From DATFDN01 sp035685165 (GTDB taxonomy: Bacteria; Pseudomonadota; Alphaproteobacteria; Acetobacterales; Acetobacteraceae), in NCBI GenBank assembly GCA_035685165.1, contig DASRBI010000013.1, positions 62,001 to 126,000 on the forward strand: a stretch of 64,000 bases of DNA, in the 5' to 3' direction. Shown here in pieces: positions 44,425-53,231 of this stretch (within the stretch, counting starts at the first letter, position 1; each line of letters opens with the position of its first letter). Position numbers and translations under genes: made by a program. The notes beneath the pieces are model-generated. The model searched no databases. It worked only from the letters and a program-made list of their open reading frames with translations, and had not been told where the DNA came from.

Positions 44425-45447
44425 ATGCGTTTCGGCATTTTCGATCACATGGACCGTGGCGCCGGGTCGCTCGATCGGTTCTTCGCCGACCGGCTGACGC
44501 TGATCCAGGCGTACGACCGCGCCGGTTTCTATGGCTACCATGTCGCCGAGCACCATGCGACGCCGCTCGGCCTCGCCCCTTCGCCGAGCGTTTGGCTGTC
44601 TGCGGTGGCGCAGCGCACCGAGCGGCTGCGCTTCGGACCGCTGGTTTACACCTTGCCATTGTACCATCCGCTGCGCGTGATCGACGAGATCTGCATGCTC
44701 GACCAGATGAGCCGCGGGCGGCTGATGCTCGGCATCGGGCGCGGCATCTCGCCGATCGAGCTCGATTACTGGGGTATCGACGCCGAGGCGGCGCCGGCCA
44801 TGTATCAGGAGGCGCTCGAGGTCGTGCTCGCCGGCTTGCAGGCGCGCGAACTGACCCATCACGGCCGTTACTACCGTTACGAGCGGGTGCCGATGGAGCT
44901 CGAACCCTATCAACGCCCCTACCCGCCGCTTTGGTACGGCATCGCCCGCTCCGACAGCGTGCCCTGGGCGGCCGAGCACTCCGTGAACGTGGTCGCGAAT
45001 TTGCCGCCCGGGCCGATGCGCGCCGTGACCGAACGCTATCGGGCCGAATGGGCGGCACTCGCCCGCCCGCCCGCCGAATTGCCGCTGATGGGCGTGAGCC
45101 GGCACATGGTGCTGGCCGACAGCGAATCGGCGGCGTTGGAGGTGGCACGCCCTGCCTACCGCCAATGGCGCGCGAGCTTCATGAAGCTGTGGCTCCAGCA
45201 CGGGAAACTCCCCTCGCCGCAGGCGATCTTTCCCGAAACTTTCGACGAGGCGCAGGAGGCCGGCCGCGCCTTTGCCGGCACCGCGGCGAGCGTGCGTGCG
45301 AAGCTGCGCGCGCTCGGCGAGGAAACGGGCATCAACTACGTCCTTTGCCGCTTCGCGTTCGGCACCATGCCGCTCGAAGCCTCGTTGCGCTCGGTCGCGC
45401 TGTTCGCCGCCGAGGTGATGCCGGCCTTCGCGGAGGGCGCGGCATGA
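44425..45447 (+). CDS. LLM-class flavin-dependent oxidoreductase (second copy)
   Basis: A 340-residue luciferase-like enzyme. MRFGIFDHMDRG, YGYHVAEHHATPLGLAPSPSVWLSAVAQRTERLRFGPLVYTLPLYHPLRVIDEICMLDQMSRGRLMLGIGRGISP and PYPPLWYGIARSDSV are typical of the bacterial luciferase alkanal-type branch. Distinct enough from the upstream copy to be a separate enzyme or the partner subunit of a two-chain oxygenase. It overlaps the SnoaL-like gene by four bases. Confidence 0.88.
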   Translation: MRFGIFDHMDRGAGSLDRFFADRLTLIQAYDRAGFYGYHVAEHHATPLGLAPSPSVWLSAVAQRTERLRFGPLVYTLPLYHPLRVIDEICMLDQMSRGRLMLGIGRGISPIELDYWGIDAEAAPAMYQEALEVVLAGLQARELTHHGRYYRYERVPMELEPYQRPYPPLWYGIARSDSVPWAAEHSVNVVANLPPGPMRAVTERYRAEWAALARPPAELPLMGVSRHMVLADSESAALEVARPAYRQWRASFMKLWLQHGKLPSPQAIFPETFDEAQEAGRAFAGTAASVRAKLRALGEETGINYVLCRFAFGTMPLEASLRSVALFAAEVMPAFAEGAA

Positions 45448-45857
45448 ACCCGCGCAACGAGACGGAGGCGCGCGAATTCGTCGCCTATGTGGAATCGCTG
45501 TTCATGCCGTGGAACATCGACGCGCTGGTGGCGGGCTTCACCGAGGATTGCACGGTGCGCTTCGGCACGCTGCCCGAGTTCCGCGGCCAGGATGCCCTCC
45601 GCCGCTTTTTCGAGGCCCGGGCCGGCGCTCAGTGCGATTACCGGCTGAAAAAGGAGTTCCGCGCGCTCTCCGGCGACACGATCGCCAATGTCTGGACCGG
45701 CTGGTGGCAGGACCGGACGAGCGGTGCGGCGATGACCGGCTTCGGTGCCGAGGTTTGGACGATGCGCGGCGGCAAGATCGCGGTCTGGGAGGCGGCGTTC
45801 AACACCGCCCGCGCGGATGCCGCGGCCGATCTCGAGCGGCTGATCCGGGGCGGGTGA
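45444..45857 (+). CDS. SnoaL-like / NTF2-fold protein
   Basis: A 137-residue alpha-plus-beta cone protein. The pattern AREFVAYVESLFMPWNIDALVAGFTEDCTVRFGTLPEFRGQDALRRFFEAR, then ANVWTGWWQDRTSG and EVWTMRGGKIAVWEAAFNT is typical of the nuclear transport factor 2-like SnoaL group, which includes small hydrolases and cyclases. Coupled to the LLM gene by ATGA overlap, so it probably handles the product of that oxidation. Confidence 0.82.
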   Translation: MNPRNETEAREFVAYVESLFMPWNIDALVAGFTEDCTVRFGTLPEFRGQDALRRFFEARAGAQCDYRLKKEFRALSGDTIANVWTGWWQDRTSGAAMTGFGAEVWTMRGGKIAVWEAAFNTARADAAADLERLIRGG

Positions 45858-46099
45858 ACTCCCGTTCCGTTAACCGGAAGTTTACGCCGCTCCTCTATGC
45901 TGCCGCCGATGACGACCGACCCCGAACGCAAGCCGTGGACGAACTCGCGCTCGATTTCGTCTTCGTATCCCACGGCGAGGCGGCCCCGGCCGAGTGGCTC
46001 GCCCGGCACGCGGACCCGGTTCGCCTGCCCGCCGAGCTAGTCCTGCGGGATGGGGACGAGATAGCGGACGGAGGGCCGGCCACGCGCCCTGTTGCATAG
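45854..46099 (+). CDS. Possible small protein
   Basis: GTG 45854 overlaps the SnoaL-like stop (GTGA). It would give 81 residues with a plausible region DELALDFVFVSHGEAAPAEWLARHADPVRLPAELVLRDGDEI. A shorter start at GTG 45934 is possible. No family is recognised; the third-position GC pattern looks coding in its second half. The alternative is non-coding leader for the next CoA-transferase gene. Confidence 0.35.
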   Translation: MNSRSVNRKFTPLLYAAADDDRPRTQAVDELALDFVFVSHGEAAPAEWLARHADPVRLPAELVLRDGDEIADGGPATRPVA

Positions 46100-46149
46100 C
46101 CGGCGCCGGCACGCTCAGTGTCGGAGTGGACAGGCAACCCGAGGCTCCC

Positions 46150-47358
46150 ATGTCAACCGACTCTACCGGACCGCTCAACGGCATTCGTGTCTTCGACCTG
46201 ACCCGCGTGCTGGCGGGGCCGACCTGCGTGCAGATGCTCGCCGATCTGGGGGCGGACGTTGTGAAGATCGAGCGCCCGGGCGCGGGCGACGATACCCGCG
46301 GCTTCGCGCCCCCCTACATGCCGGGTACCGAGGAGAGCGCCTATTTCGTCGGCGTGAACCGCAACAAACGCTCGGTCACGCTCGACATCGCCAAGCCCGA
46401 AGGCCAGGAGATCGCGCTCAAGCTGATCGCCGAGAGCGACGTCCTGGTGGAAAATTTCAAGGTCGGCGCGCTCGCGAAATACGGGCTCGGTTATGCAGAG
46501 CTCCATGCGCGCTTCCCGCGCCTTGTCTATTGCTCGATCACCGGCTTCGGCCAGACTGGCCCCTACGCGCCGCGGCCGGGTTATGACTCGCTCATTCAGG
46601 CGATGGGCGGGGTGATGAGCCTCACCGGCGAACCCGACGGCCTACCGCAGAAGGTGGGCGTGCCGGTGGCCGACCTGTTCGCCGGCCTCTATGGCTGCAT
46701 CGGCGTGCTGGCCGCGCTGCGACACCGCGACCTGACCGGCCAGGGCCAGCAGGTCGACATCGGGATGCTGGACGCGCATGTCGCCTGGCTCGCCAACCAG
46801 GGCATGAACTATCTGGCTACCGGTGAGAACCCGCCCCGCCTCGGCAACCAGCACCCGAACATCGTGCCCTACCAGGTGTTCCCCACCAAGGACGGACACA
46901 TCGTCCTTTCCATCGGCAACGATCCCACATTCAAGCGGTTCTGCGAGGCATTCGGGCTGACGCACTTGCTCGCGGATGCGCGCTTCGCCACCAATGCGGC
47001 GCGGGTGCAGAACCGCCAGCTCGTCACCGATACGCTGACGCCGGTCATGCAGCGTGAAACGACGCACTGGTGGGTGGAGCGGCTGGAGGGGCTCTCGATC
47101 GGCTGCGGACCGATCAACCGGCTGTCGGAGGTATTCGCCGATCCGCAGGTGGTGGCGCGCGAGACGGTGCGCGAGATGCGGCACGGCTCGGGCGCGACGG
47201 TAAAAGTGATCGCCAATCCGGTGCGGCTATCGGAAACCCCCGCCGATTACCGCTTGCCGCCGCCTTTGCTCGGCGAACACACCGATGCGGTGCTTAGCGA
47301 ACGGCTCGGCCTCGATGCGGCGGCGCTCGCCGCACTGCGCGCGAAGGGCGTGATCTGA
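46150..47358 (+). CDS. CaiB/BaiF CoA-transferase (class III), second copy
   Basis: A 402-residue class III CoA-transferase. LNGIRVFDLTRVLAGPTCVQMLADLGADVVKIERPG, FVGVNRNKRSVTLDIAKPEGQEI, SITGFGQTGPYAPRPGYDSLIQAMGGVMSLTG and the catalytic Asp in VGVPVADLFAGLYG are present. It ends AALRAKGVI like the copy at 33972. It follows the LLM/SnoaL genes on the same strand and may activate or deactivate their acid product. Confidence 0.92.
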   Translation: MSTDSTGPLNGIRVFDLTRVLAGPTCVQMLADLGADVVKIERPGAGDDTRGFAPPYMPGTEESAYFVGVNRNKRSVTLDIAKPEGQEIALKLIAESDVLVENFKVGALAKYGLGYAELHARFPRLVYCSITGFGQTGPYAPRPGYDSLIQAMGGVMSLTGEPDGLPQKVGVPVADLFAGLYGCIGVLAALRHRDLTGQGQQVDIGMLDAHVAWLANQGMNYLATGENPPRLGNQHPNIVPYQVFPTKDGHIVLSIGNDPTFKRFCEAFGLTHLLADARFATNAARVQNRQLVTDTLTPVMQRETTHWWVERLEGLSIGCGPINRLSEVFADPQVVARETVREMRHGSGATVKVIANPVRLSETPADYRLPPPLLGEHTDAVLSERLGLDAAALAALRAKGVI

Positions 47359-47428
47359 GCCGGGCCGTTTACCGCTTCGCAACCTTTGCCTGTCAGTCTC
47401 GCAGCGCACCAGGACCAGGAGATGCCGG

Positions 47429-47800
47429 ATGCGCCTTGCCCCTTCCTTGCTTGCTCTCTCGCTGCTCGCCCTGCCCGCCGCCGCGCAGACGGCGCAGACG
47501 CCGCCGCCCGCCCCGCCGGGGACAGCGAGCGCGGCCGCCCCCGCTCAGGGCGCCGGCACGGCGCAGCGGCACCGCCGGCTCAGCCTGGCGGATCGCTTCG
47601 AGATGGCCAACACGACCCATGACGGGCGGCTGACGCTTGACCAGGCGAAAGCGTCGAAGGTGATGCGCGTGGTCGCCAAGAATTTCGACGTGATCGACGC
47701 GACGCATAAGGGCTACGTCACCGAGGACGATATCCGCTCCTGGTACAAGGCCCGCCGCGCCGCGCGCCACAACAGCGCCGAGGCGTCCGCGAAGAGCTGA
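47429..47800 (+). CDS. Exported EF-hand-like protein with degenerate loops
   Basis: A 123-residue protein with a signal peptide (MRLAPSLLALSLLALPAAAQ) and a Pro/Ala-rich spacer. Two 12-residue EF-hand loops follow at residues 61-72 (N-T-T-H-D-G-R-L-T-L-D-Q) and 90-101 (D-A-T-H-K-G-Y-V-T-E-D-D). Both lack the usual Asp at position 3 and the terminal Glu at position 12, so calcium binding would be weak or lost. It probably is a periplasmic structural or sensor protein. Confidence 0.72.
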   Translation: MRLAPSLLALSLLALPAAAQTAQTPPPAPPGTASAAAPAQGAGTAQRHRRLSLADRFEMANTTHDGRLTLDQAKASKVMRVVAKNFDVIDATHKGYVTEDDIRSWYKARRAARHNSAEASAKS

Positions 47801-47858
47801 GGCCGGCGCGCGCCCGGACGTGAGATTTGCTCGGCGCAGCCTTCAGACGCATTTTGCG

Positions 47859-48068
47859 ATGGTTCCGATGCGCGGCAAACTCCACGACGCGCTGCGTGCG
47901 GCCAATGCGCCCGAGGACAAGGCGCGCGAGGCGGCTGAAGACGTGGCGCCTGCCGCGCGCCGCGCTCGCGCATCGGGGCCGACCTCGCGCAACTGAACTG
48001 GCTGATGGCGGCGAACCTCGTCCTTGCCGTTTGCGCGTTGGTCAAGGCGTTGCTCAGGCTTAGAATAA
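47859..48068 (+). pseudogene. Small coiled-coil/TM protein remnant with frameshift
   Basis: From ATG 47859, KLHDALRAANAPEDKAREAAEDVA reads in one frame. After about 47960 the sensible frame changes to IGADLAQLNWLMAANLVLAVCALVKAL, a hydrophilic link and membrane anchor. The join resembles small DUF1640-like proteins (helix with an A/E-rich block, linker, C-terminal TM). A one-base shift near CGCTCGCGCATCGGG would restore it. It fills the gap before the 48097 repeat; I see no other gene in 47801-48208. Confidence 0.45.
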
Positions 48069-48096
48069 TCGCGGCAGATCCGGACCTGTTTCGGCA

Positions 48097-48184
48097 TCAT
48101 TGCGAGGCCCATACGAAGTGTCGGCCGAAGCAATCCACCGCGGGCAGGAGACTGCCGCGCGCCGCTACGCAACGCTCGCAATGA
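48097..48184. repeat. 88-bp element with TCATTGCGAG / CTCGCAATGA ends
   Basis: Perfect 10-bp inverted termini at 48097-48106 and 48175-48184. The interior has CGAAGCAATCCACCG, the core of a very common bacterial intergenic repeat (TCATTGCGAG...GAAGCAATCC...CTCGCAATGA). It lies at the 3' side of mutL and a pseudogene and could stop transcription from both. Confidence 0.75.
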
Positions 48185-48208
48185 CACCGAGAGGCGAGAA
48201 TGCGCGGC

Positions 48209-49930
48209 TCACCCCCGCCGGAACAGCGCCGCCAGATCCTCGCGCGAGAACTTGAGCACCGTCGGGCGGCCGTGGCTGCACGTGGCGGCGCGCGGCGTGG
48301 CCTCCATTTGGCGCAGGAGCGCATCCATCTCCTCGGGCGCCAGCCGCCGTCCGGCGCGCACCGAGCCGTGACAGGCGAGGCGTGCGATGGCGGCATCGAG
48401 CCGCGCCTCCAGCGCGGCGGGAGCGCCCCATTCGGCGAGCTCGTCGGCCAAGTCGCGCAGTAGGGGCGCCGGGTCGGGCGCGCCGAGTGCTGCCGGCAGC
48501 GCGCGCACCAGCACCGCGCCCGGCCCGAACGCCTCGATCTCGAGCCCGAGCCGCGCCAGCATGTCGGCGAACGCAACGAGCCGCGCCGCGTCCGCCGGCG
48601 GCAGCTCCACGACCGCCGGCATCAGCAGCGGCTGGCTCCGCACGCCGCCGTCGAGAAGCTGCGAGCGCAGCGTCTCGTGGGTCAGCCGTTCGTGGGCGGC
48701 GTGCTGGTCGACGAGCACGAGCCCGCCATCGCCCGCCACCGCGACGACGTAGGTATCCAATATCTGCGCGACCGGCACCCCGAGCGGCAGCGGCTGCCGC
48801 TGGGGCGCCGGCGGCGGCGCGGCGCGGACCGAAACCGGCATTTCCAGCGCCTGCTGCGCCTCCGCCAACCCCGGAAGCGGCATCCGCCAGCCCGATGGCG
48901 GGCGCGGCGGCGCCAGACCCAAGGCCGGGCGCGCGGCCGGCACGGCGACCCCGGCGGCACCGGCGAGCGCGCGGCCGATGCCGCCGACCAGCAGCGCGCG
49001 CACCGCGCCGGGATCGCGGAAGCGCAACTCGGCCTTGGTCGGATGCACGTTCACGTCCACTGAGTCGGGCGGCACGTCGAGCCAGAGGGCCGCCACCGGA
49101 TGCCGCCCGGCCTCGATCACCCCGGCATAGGCGGCCCGCACCGCGCCCCGCAGGAGGGGATCGGCCGCGATCGGCCGGTTGTTGACGGTGAACACCAGAT
49201 GCGCTGCCGTCGCGCGGCTCAACGCGGGCGAGCCGGCGAAGCCCGCGAGCGAAAGCCCGTCGCGCGCCGCCTCGACTGGCACGAGCGCCGCCGCCGCCTC
49301 CGCCCCGAGCAGCGCGGCGACGCGCGCGGCGCGGTCCTGCGCCGGCAAGTCGAACACCGCCCGGCCGTCGATCTCCAGCCGGAACGCCACCATGGGCGCG
49401 GCAAGCGCGAGCCGGCGCAGCATCGCCTCGGCGTGCTCGGCCTCGGTGCGCGGCTGGCGCAGGAACTTTCGCCGCGCCGGAGTGGCGAAGAAAAGGTCGC
49501 GCACCACGACCCGCGTGCCGGGCGGCCCGGCGGCCGGGTGAACCGTCCCCACCCGTCCCGCCTCTACCGTGATCGCCGCCGCCGTGCCGCCCGGCGGGCG
49601 GGAGGTGATCTCGAGTCGTGCCGCCGCGCCGATCGCCGCCAGCGCCTCGCCACGGAAGCCGAGCGTGGCGATGCGGGTCAGGTCGCCATCGGCGAGCTTA
49701 GAGGTGGCGTGCCGCCGCACAGCGAGCGCCAGATCCTCGGCGCCGATGCCGGCGCCGTCGTCGCTCACCTCGATCCGCTCGATCCCGCCTCCGTCGAGCG
49801 CCACCGCGATCCGCGAGGCACCGGCGTCGAGCGCGTTCTCCACCAGCTCCTTCACCGCCGCCGCCGGGCGCTCGATCACCTCGCCGGCGGCAATGCGGTT
49901 GACCACCGCGTCTGGCAGGATGCGGATCAT
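48209..49930 (-). CDS. mutL: DNA mismatch repair endonuclease MutL
   Basis: A 573-residue GHKL ATPase. ATP-binding motifs are ELVENALDAGASRIAV, SDDGAGIG and RHATSKL. After the linker come QILDTYVVAVAGDGGLVLVDQHAAHERLTHE and a C-terminal GSVRAGRRLAPEEMDALLRQME and THG-like CSHGRPTVLKFSREDL. The DQHA-x2-E-x4-E motif means this MutL nicks DNA itself, as expected in a bacterium without MutH. It is convergent with the small pseudogene. Confidence 0.96.
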   Translation of the reverse strand: MIRILPDAVVNRIAAGEVIERPAAAVKELVENALDAGASRIAVALDGGGIERIEVSDDGAGIGAEDLALAVRRHATSKLADGDLTRIATLGFRGEALAAIGAAARLEITSRPPGGTAAAITVEAGRVGTVHPAAGPPGTRVVVRDLFFATPARRKFLRQPRTEAEHAEAMLRRLALAAPMVAFRLEIDGRAVFDLPAQDRAARVAALLGAEAAAALVPVEAARDGLSLAGFAGSPALSRATAAHLVFTVNNRPIAADPLLRGAVRAAYAGVIEAGRHPVAALWLDVPPDSVDVNVHPTKAELRFRDPGAVRALLVGGIGRALAGAAGVAVPAARPALGLAPPRPPSGWRMPLPGLAEAQQALEMPVSVRAAPPPAPQRQPLPLGVPVAQILDTYVVAVAGDGGLVLVDQHAAHERLTHETLRSQLLDGGVRSQPLLMPAVVELPPADAARLVAFADMLARLGLEIEAFGPGAVLVRALPAALGAPDPAPLLRDLADELAEWGAPAALEARLDAAIARLACHGSVRAGRRLAPEEMDALLRQMEATPRAATCSHGRPTVLKFSREDLAALFRRG

Positions 49931-49938
49931 GCGTTGCC

Positions 49939-50019
49939 CGCCCTCACCCGCCCGCGCTTCGCGCGGGGGATCTCTCCCGGCTTCGCGGGAGAGGTGATCC
50001 GTAGCGCCGGGTGAGGGCG
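49939..50019. repeat. Cloverleaf-like palindromic repeat between pgi and mutL
   Basis: Twelve-base outer arms CGCCCTCACCCG (49939-49950) and CGGGTGAGGGCG (50008-50019) enclose two inner hairpins: CCCGCGC-TTC-GCGCGGG and CTCTCCCG ... CGGGAGAG. The 96-bp gap is almost entirely this element. Likely one of the mobile palindromic repeats, and possibly an mRNA-processing site between pgi and mutL, which are on the same strand. Confidence 0.75.
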
Positions 50020-50026
50020 CGCGGCA

Positions 50027-51688
50027 CTAATCGCCTCGCAACGCCCGGAACCGCGCCACAAGCCCCGCTGTCGAAGCATCGGCGGGCATATCCGGTGCGG
50101 GCTTGCCTTCCAGCGCCGGGGTGATGCTGCCCGCCAACTGCTTGCCGAGCTCCACCCCCCATTGGTCGAAACTGTCGATCCCCCAGAGGCAGCCTTGCAC
50201 CGCCACCTTATGCTCGTAGAGCGCGATCAGCCGCCCCAGGGTGAACGCATCGAGCCGGCGGAACAGGATGGTGTTGGACGGGCGCTCGCCGGTGCAGACC
50301 CGGTGCGGCGCCACGCGGTCGATCTCCTCCGCGCTCGCCCCGTGCGCGGCCATCTCGGCGCGGACCTCGGCCTCCGAACGGCCCCACAAGAGCGCGGCCG
50401 ATTGCGCGAAGGCGTTGGCGGCGAGCGCGCGGTGCGCCTCCTCGCGTGCGTGGTGGGGCACCGCGGCGAGAATGAAATCGACCGGGATCACTGCCGGCCC
50501 CTGGTGCACGAGCTGCATGAAACTGTGCTGCGCGCTCGTGCCCGGTTCTCCGAAGATCACTGGGCAGGTGTCGTGATCGACCGGCGACCCGTCCAGCATG
50601 ACGTGCTTGCCGTTGCTCTCCATCTCGAGCTGCTGGAAATGCGCGGGCAGCCGGCGCAGCCGCTCGTCATAGGCAAGCACGCACTGGGTGGCGCAGCCGA
50701 GCCCGTTGACGTTCCAGATGCCGGTCAAGGCCAGCATCACCGGCAGATTCCGCTCCAGCGGCGCGTCGCGGAAATGGCAGTCCATCGCCCAGGCGCCGTC
50801 GAGCAGCTTCTGGAACTGGTCCCAGCCGGCGGCGAGCGCGATCACCAAGCCCACGGGCGACCAGAGCGAATAGCGCCCGCCCACCCAGTCGCGGAAGCCG
50901 AAGATGCGGTCGGGCTTGATGCCGAACCTGGCGACGCCTTCGAGGTTGGTGGAGAGTGCCACGAAATGCTGGCCGACCGCCTCCTCGCCCAAGGCGCCGG
51001 ACAGCCACGCCCGCAGGGCGGCGGCGTTCATTGCCGTTTCCAGCGTGGTCCAGGATTTCGAGGCGATGAGGATCAGCGTGCGCGCCGGATCGAGGTCCTG
51101 CGTGGCGATCTCGAAGGCGTGCCCGTCCACGTTGGCGAGGAATCGTGCCTGCATCGGCGCCTCGTCGCGCGCGAGCGTCAGCGCCTCGGTGGCGACGCGC
51201 GGGCCGAGATCGGAGCCGCCCATGCCGACATTCAGCACATGGGTGAATCGCTGGCCGGTGGCGCCGACGATGCGCCCAGAATGTACCGCTTCGACGAAGG
51301 TGCGCATCTTGGCGCGCTCGGCCGCCGCCAGCCGCGAGGCGTCGTCGATCCCGCCCGGCAGCGCCGCCTTCAGCCCGGCATCGGCGGGCGAGCGCAGCGC
51401 CATGTGCATCGCCGCGCGGTGCTCCGTCACGTTCACCGCCTCGCCCGCGAACAGCCGCCGCCGGAAGCCCTCCAGGTCGGCCACGCGCGCGAGGGCGAAC
51501 AGGGCCGCCAGCACCGCGTCGTCGATGGCGCTCTTCGAGATGTCGAGCGAAAGATCGTCGAAGGCGAAGGTGAACCGCCGCGCCCGTTCGGGATCGGCGG
51601 CAAACAGCGGCGTGATCCGCCGCCCATTAGGGCGGCGGGCAAGTGCCGCGAGCTGGAAGAAGGCGGCGGTGCGGGCCGGGTTGCTCAT
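50027..51688 (-). CDS. pgi: Glucose-6-phosphate isomerase
   Basis: A 553-residue enzyme interconverting glucose-6-phosphate and fructose-6-phosphate. Family blocks are NVGMGGSDLGPRVATEALTLARD, IASKSWTTLETAMNAA, FGFRDWVGGRYSLWSPVGL (pfam signature), GEPGTSAQHSFMQLVHQGPAVIPVDFI and FDQWGVELGKQLA. Length and motifs are normal. It is upstream of mutL with the palindromic repeat between them. Confidence 0.96.
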   Translation of the reverse strand: MSNPARTAAFFQLAALARRPNGRRITPLFAADPERARRFTFAFDDLSLDISKSAIDDAVLAALFALARVADLEGFRRRLFAGEAVNVTEHRAAMHMALRSPADAGLKAALPGGIDDASRLAAAERAKMRTFVEAVHSGRIVGATGQRFTHVLNVGMGGSDLGPRVATEALTLARDEAPMQARFLANVDGHAFEIATQDLDPARTLILIASKSWTTLETAMNAAALRAWLSGALGEEAVGQHFVALSTNLEGVARFGIKPDRIFGFRDWVGGRYSLWSPVGLVIALAAGWDQFQKLLDGAWAMDCHFRDAPLERNLPVMLALTGIWNVNGLGCATQCVLAYDERLRRLPAHFQQLEMESNGKHVMLDGSPVDHDTCPVIFGEPGTSAQHSFMQLVHQGPAVIPVDFILAAVPHHAREEAHRALAANAFAQSAALLWGRSEAEVRAEMAAHGASAEEIDRVAPHRVCTGERPSNTILFRRLDAFTLGRLIALYEHKVAVQGCLWGIDSFDQWGVELGKQLAGSITPALEGKPAPDMPADASTAGLVARFRALRGD

Positions 51689-51857
51689 TCCGTCACGCTA
51701 GCACGGGTGGGCGCGGCGGGCGATTGGGCCGCGGCACGCTGGCGGTGCTGCCAAACGACACATCCGGCCGGCGTCCCGGCAGGAGCGCCCGCGGATGGGG
51801 AACGTTTTTTCGCGCAGATCCTGCTGCCGGTACTCTCGCAGGAGGACGAAGGCCAGC

Positions 51858-53096
51858 TCAGTCCTCCCGCAGCGCCTCCTGGGAGGTCTCCGGCACCAGG
51901 AGCCACACCGCGAACGTGGCCAAGGCGGCCACGACGGCGATCCCGGCGAAGGCCGCGCCGAAGCCGAGATGCTGGGCGAGAAACCCGGTGACGGTTGTGC
52001 TCAGAGAGGCGCCGATCAGCCCGCACATCAGCACGACGCCGAGCGCGGCGTTATAGCGCCCGGTGCCCTGGGTGATATCGGCGACGATCAGCGGGATCAT
52101 GATGCCGACGACGGCGGTGGTGGCGCCACCCAGGATCTGGATCGCGGGCAGCAGGAACGGCGTGCCGACCACCGCGAACAGGGCCGCCCGCACCGGCAGC
52201 ACGGCGAAGCCGCCGAGCAGAAGGGGGCGGCGCCCCCACCTCTCCGAACGTGCCGCGACCGTTCCGGCAATGATCGCCGTCACCACCTGCGGCACCGCCA
52301 CCAGCGCCGCCGTGACGAGCTCTGACAAGCCCCGCGCGCCTTCGGTGAGCCGCTCGCTTGCCAGCGGCAGGATCGAGGCGTCGGCGAACTGAAACAGGAA
52401 CACGCAGAGCGCGAAGCCGCGCAGTCTGCGGTTGGCGAGCAACTCGCGAAACCGCGCCGCTTTCGGCTCCTTGCGCCGCTCCGCGCCGCGCGCGCGCCGG
52501 TAGTCGATATCGGCGCCGCGGATTGTGAACAGCGCCGCGCCGGCCGGAACGCACAGCAGCGCCGCGGCGTAGAATGGCGCGGCGGGGGAGAGGAAGTGCC
52601 CGAGCGCCCCCATGCCCATCGCCGTCGCTGCGTTGCCGAGCGTGTTCCACCGTTCGCTGCGCCCGACGCGGCGGTGGTAGACGCGGTGTCCGACCAGCCC
52701 GAGGCCGATCGCGTAAAGCGCGGTCTGCGCGACCGCCCCGGTCGCTCCGTGCAGCGCCTGCGCGATCACCACGAGCCAAAAAGCGGGGAACCGCGCGAAA
52801 ATCAGGGCGCCGGCGGCGATCAGCCCCAAACAGACGCCGATCACGGCGCGCTTCGCGCGCACCGCATCGACCAAAGCGCCGCCCGGCGCCTGTGCGAGAA
52901 TTCCCACCACGCCGTTGATCGTCAGCACCGCGCCGATCGCCGAGCGCGTCCAGCCGTTGACGGATAGCTCCACGGCGATGAAGGGGCCGAACGCCGTCTG
53001 CACGTCCGCGACGAAGAAATTGAGCCAGTCGAGCCCGCGCTGGCTGCGGGGGGAACCCGTGCCCACCGGCCGGGCGAGAGTAGCGGATACCGACAT
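51858..53096 (-). CDS. MFS transporter
   Basis: A 412-residue major facilitator with about 12 hydrophobic segments. It reads LDWLNFFVADVQTAFGPFIAVELSVNGWTRSAIGAVLTINGVVGILAQAPGGALVDAVRAKR at the start; the N-terminal half resembles drug/arsenite-tolerance type antiporters of unknown substrate. ATG 53096 (MSVSATLARPVG) gives a normal N-terminus; upstream codons belong to the divergent DUF427 region. No partner gene is adjacent. Confidence 0.85.
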   Translation of the reverse strand: MSVSATLARPVGTGSPRSQRGLDWLNFFVADVQTAFGPFIAVELSVNGWTRSAIGAVLTINGVVGILAQAPGGALVDAVRAKRAVIGVCLGLIAAGALIFARFPAFWLVVIAQALHGATGAVAQTALYAIGLGLVGHRVYHRRVGRSERWNTLGNAATAMGMGALGHFLSPAAPFYAAALLCVPAGAALFTIRGADIDYRRARGAERRKEPKAARFRELLANRRLRGFALCVFLFQFADASILPLASERLTEGARGLSELVTAALVAVPQVVTAIIAGTVAARSERWGRRPLLLGGFAVLPVRAALFAVVGTPFLLPAIQILGGATTAVVGIMIPLIVADITQGTGRYNAALGVVLMCGLIGASLSTTVTGFLAQHLGFGAAFAGIAVVAALATFAVWLLVPETSQEALRED

Positions 53097-53231
53097 GCAG
53101 GGCGGAACGATCCGCGAGCCTGTCGGTTGATCCCGAGAGCGGGCCGGTGGCGAACAATCCCGTGTGGCCGCCTCGCCCGGCCGGCCGATGCACGCTATAA
53201 GTCCCTCCGAGCAACCGGGAGGCAGCCACGG

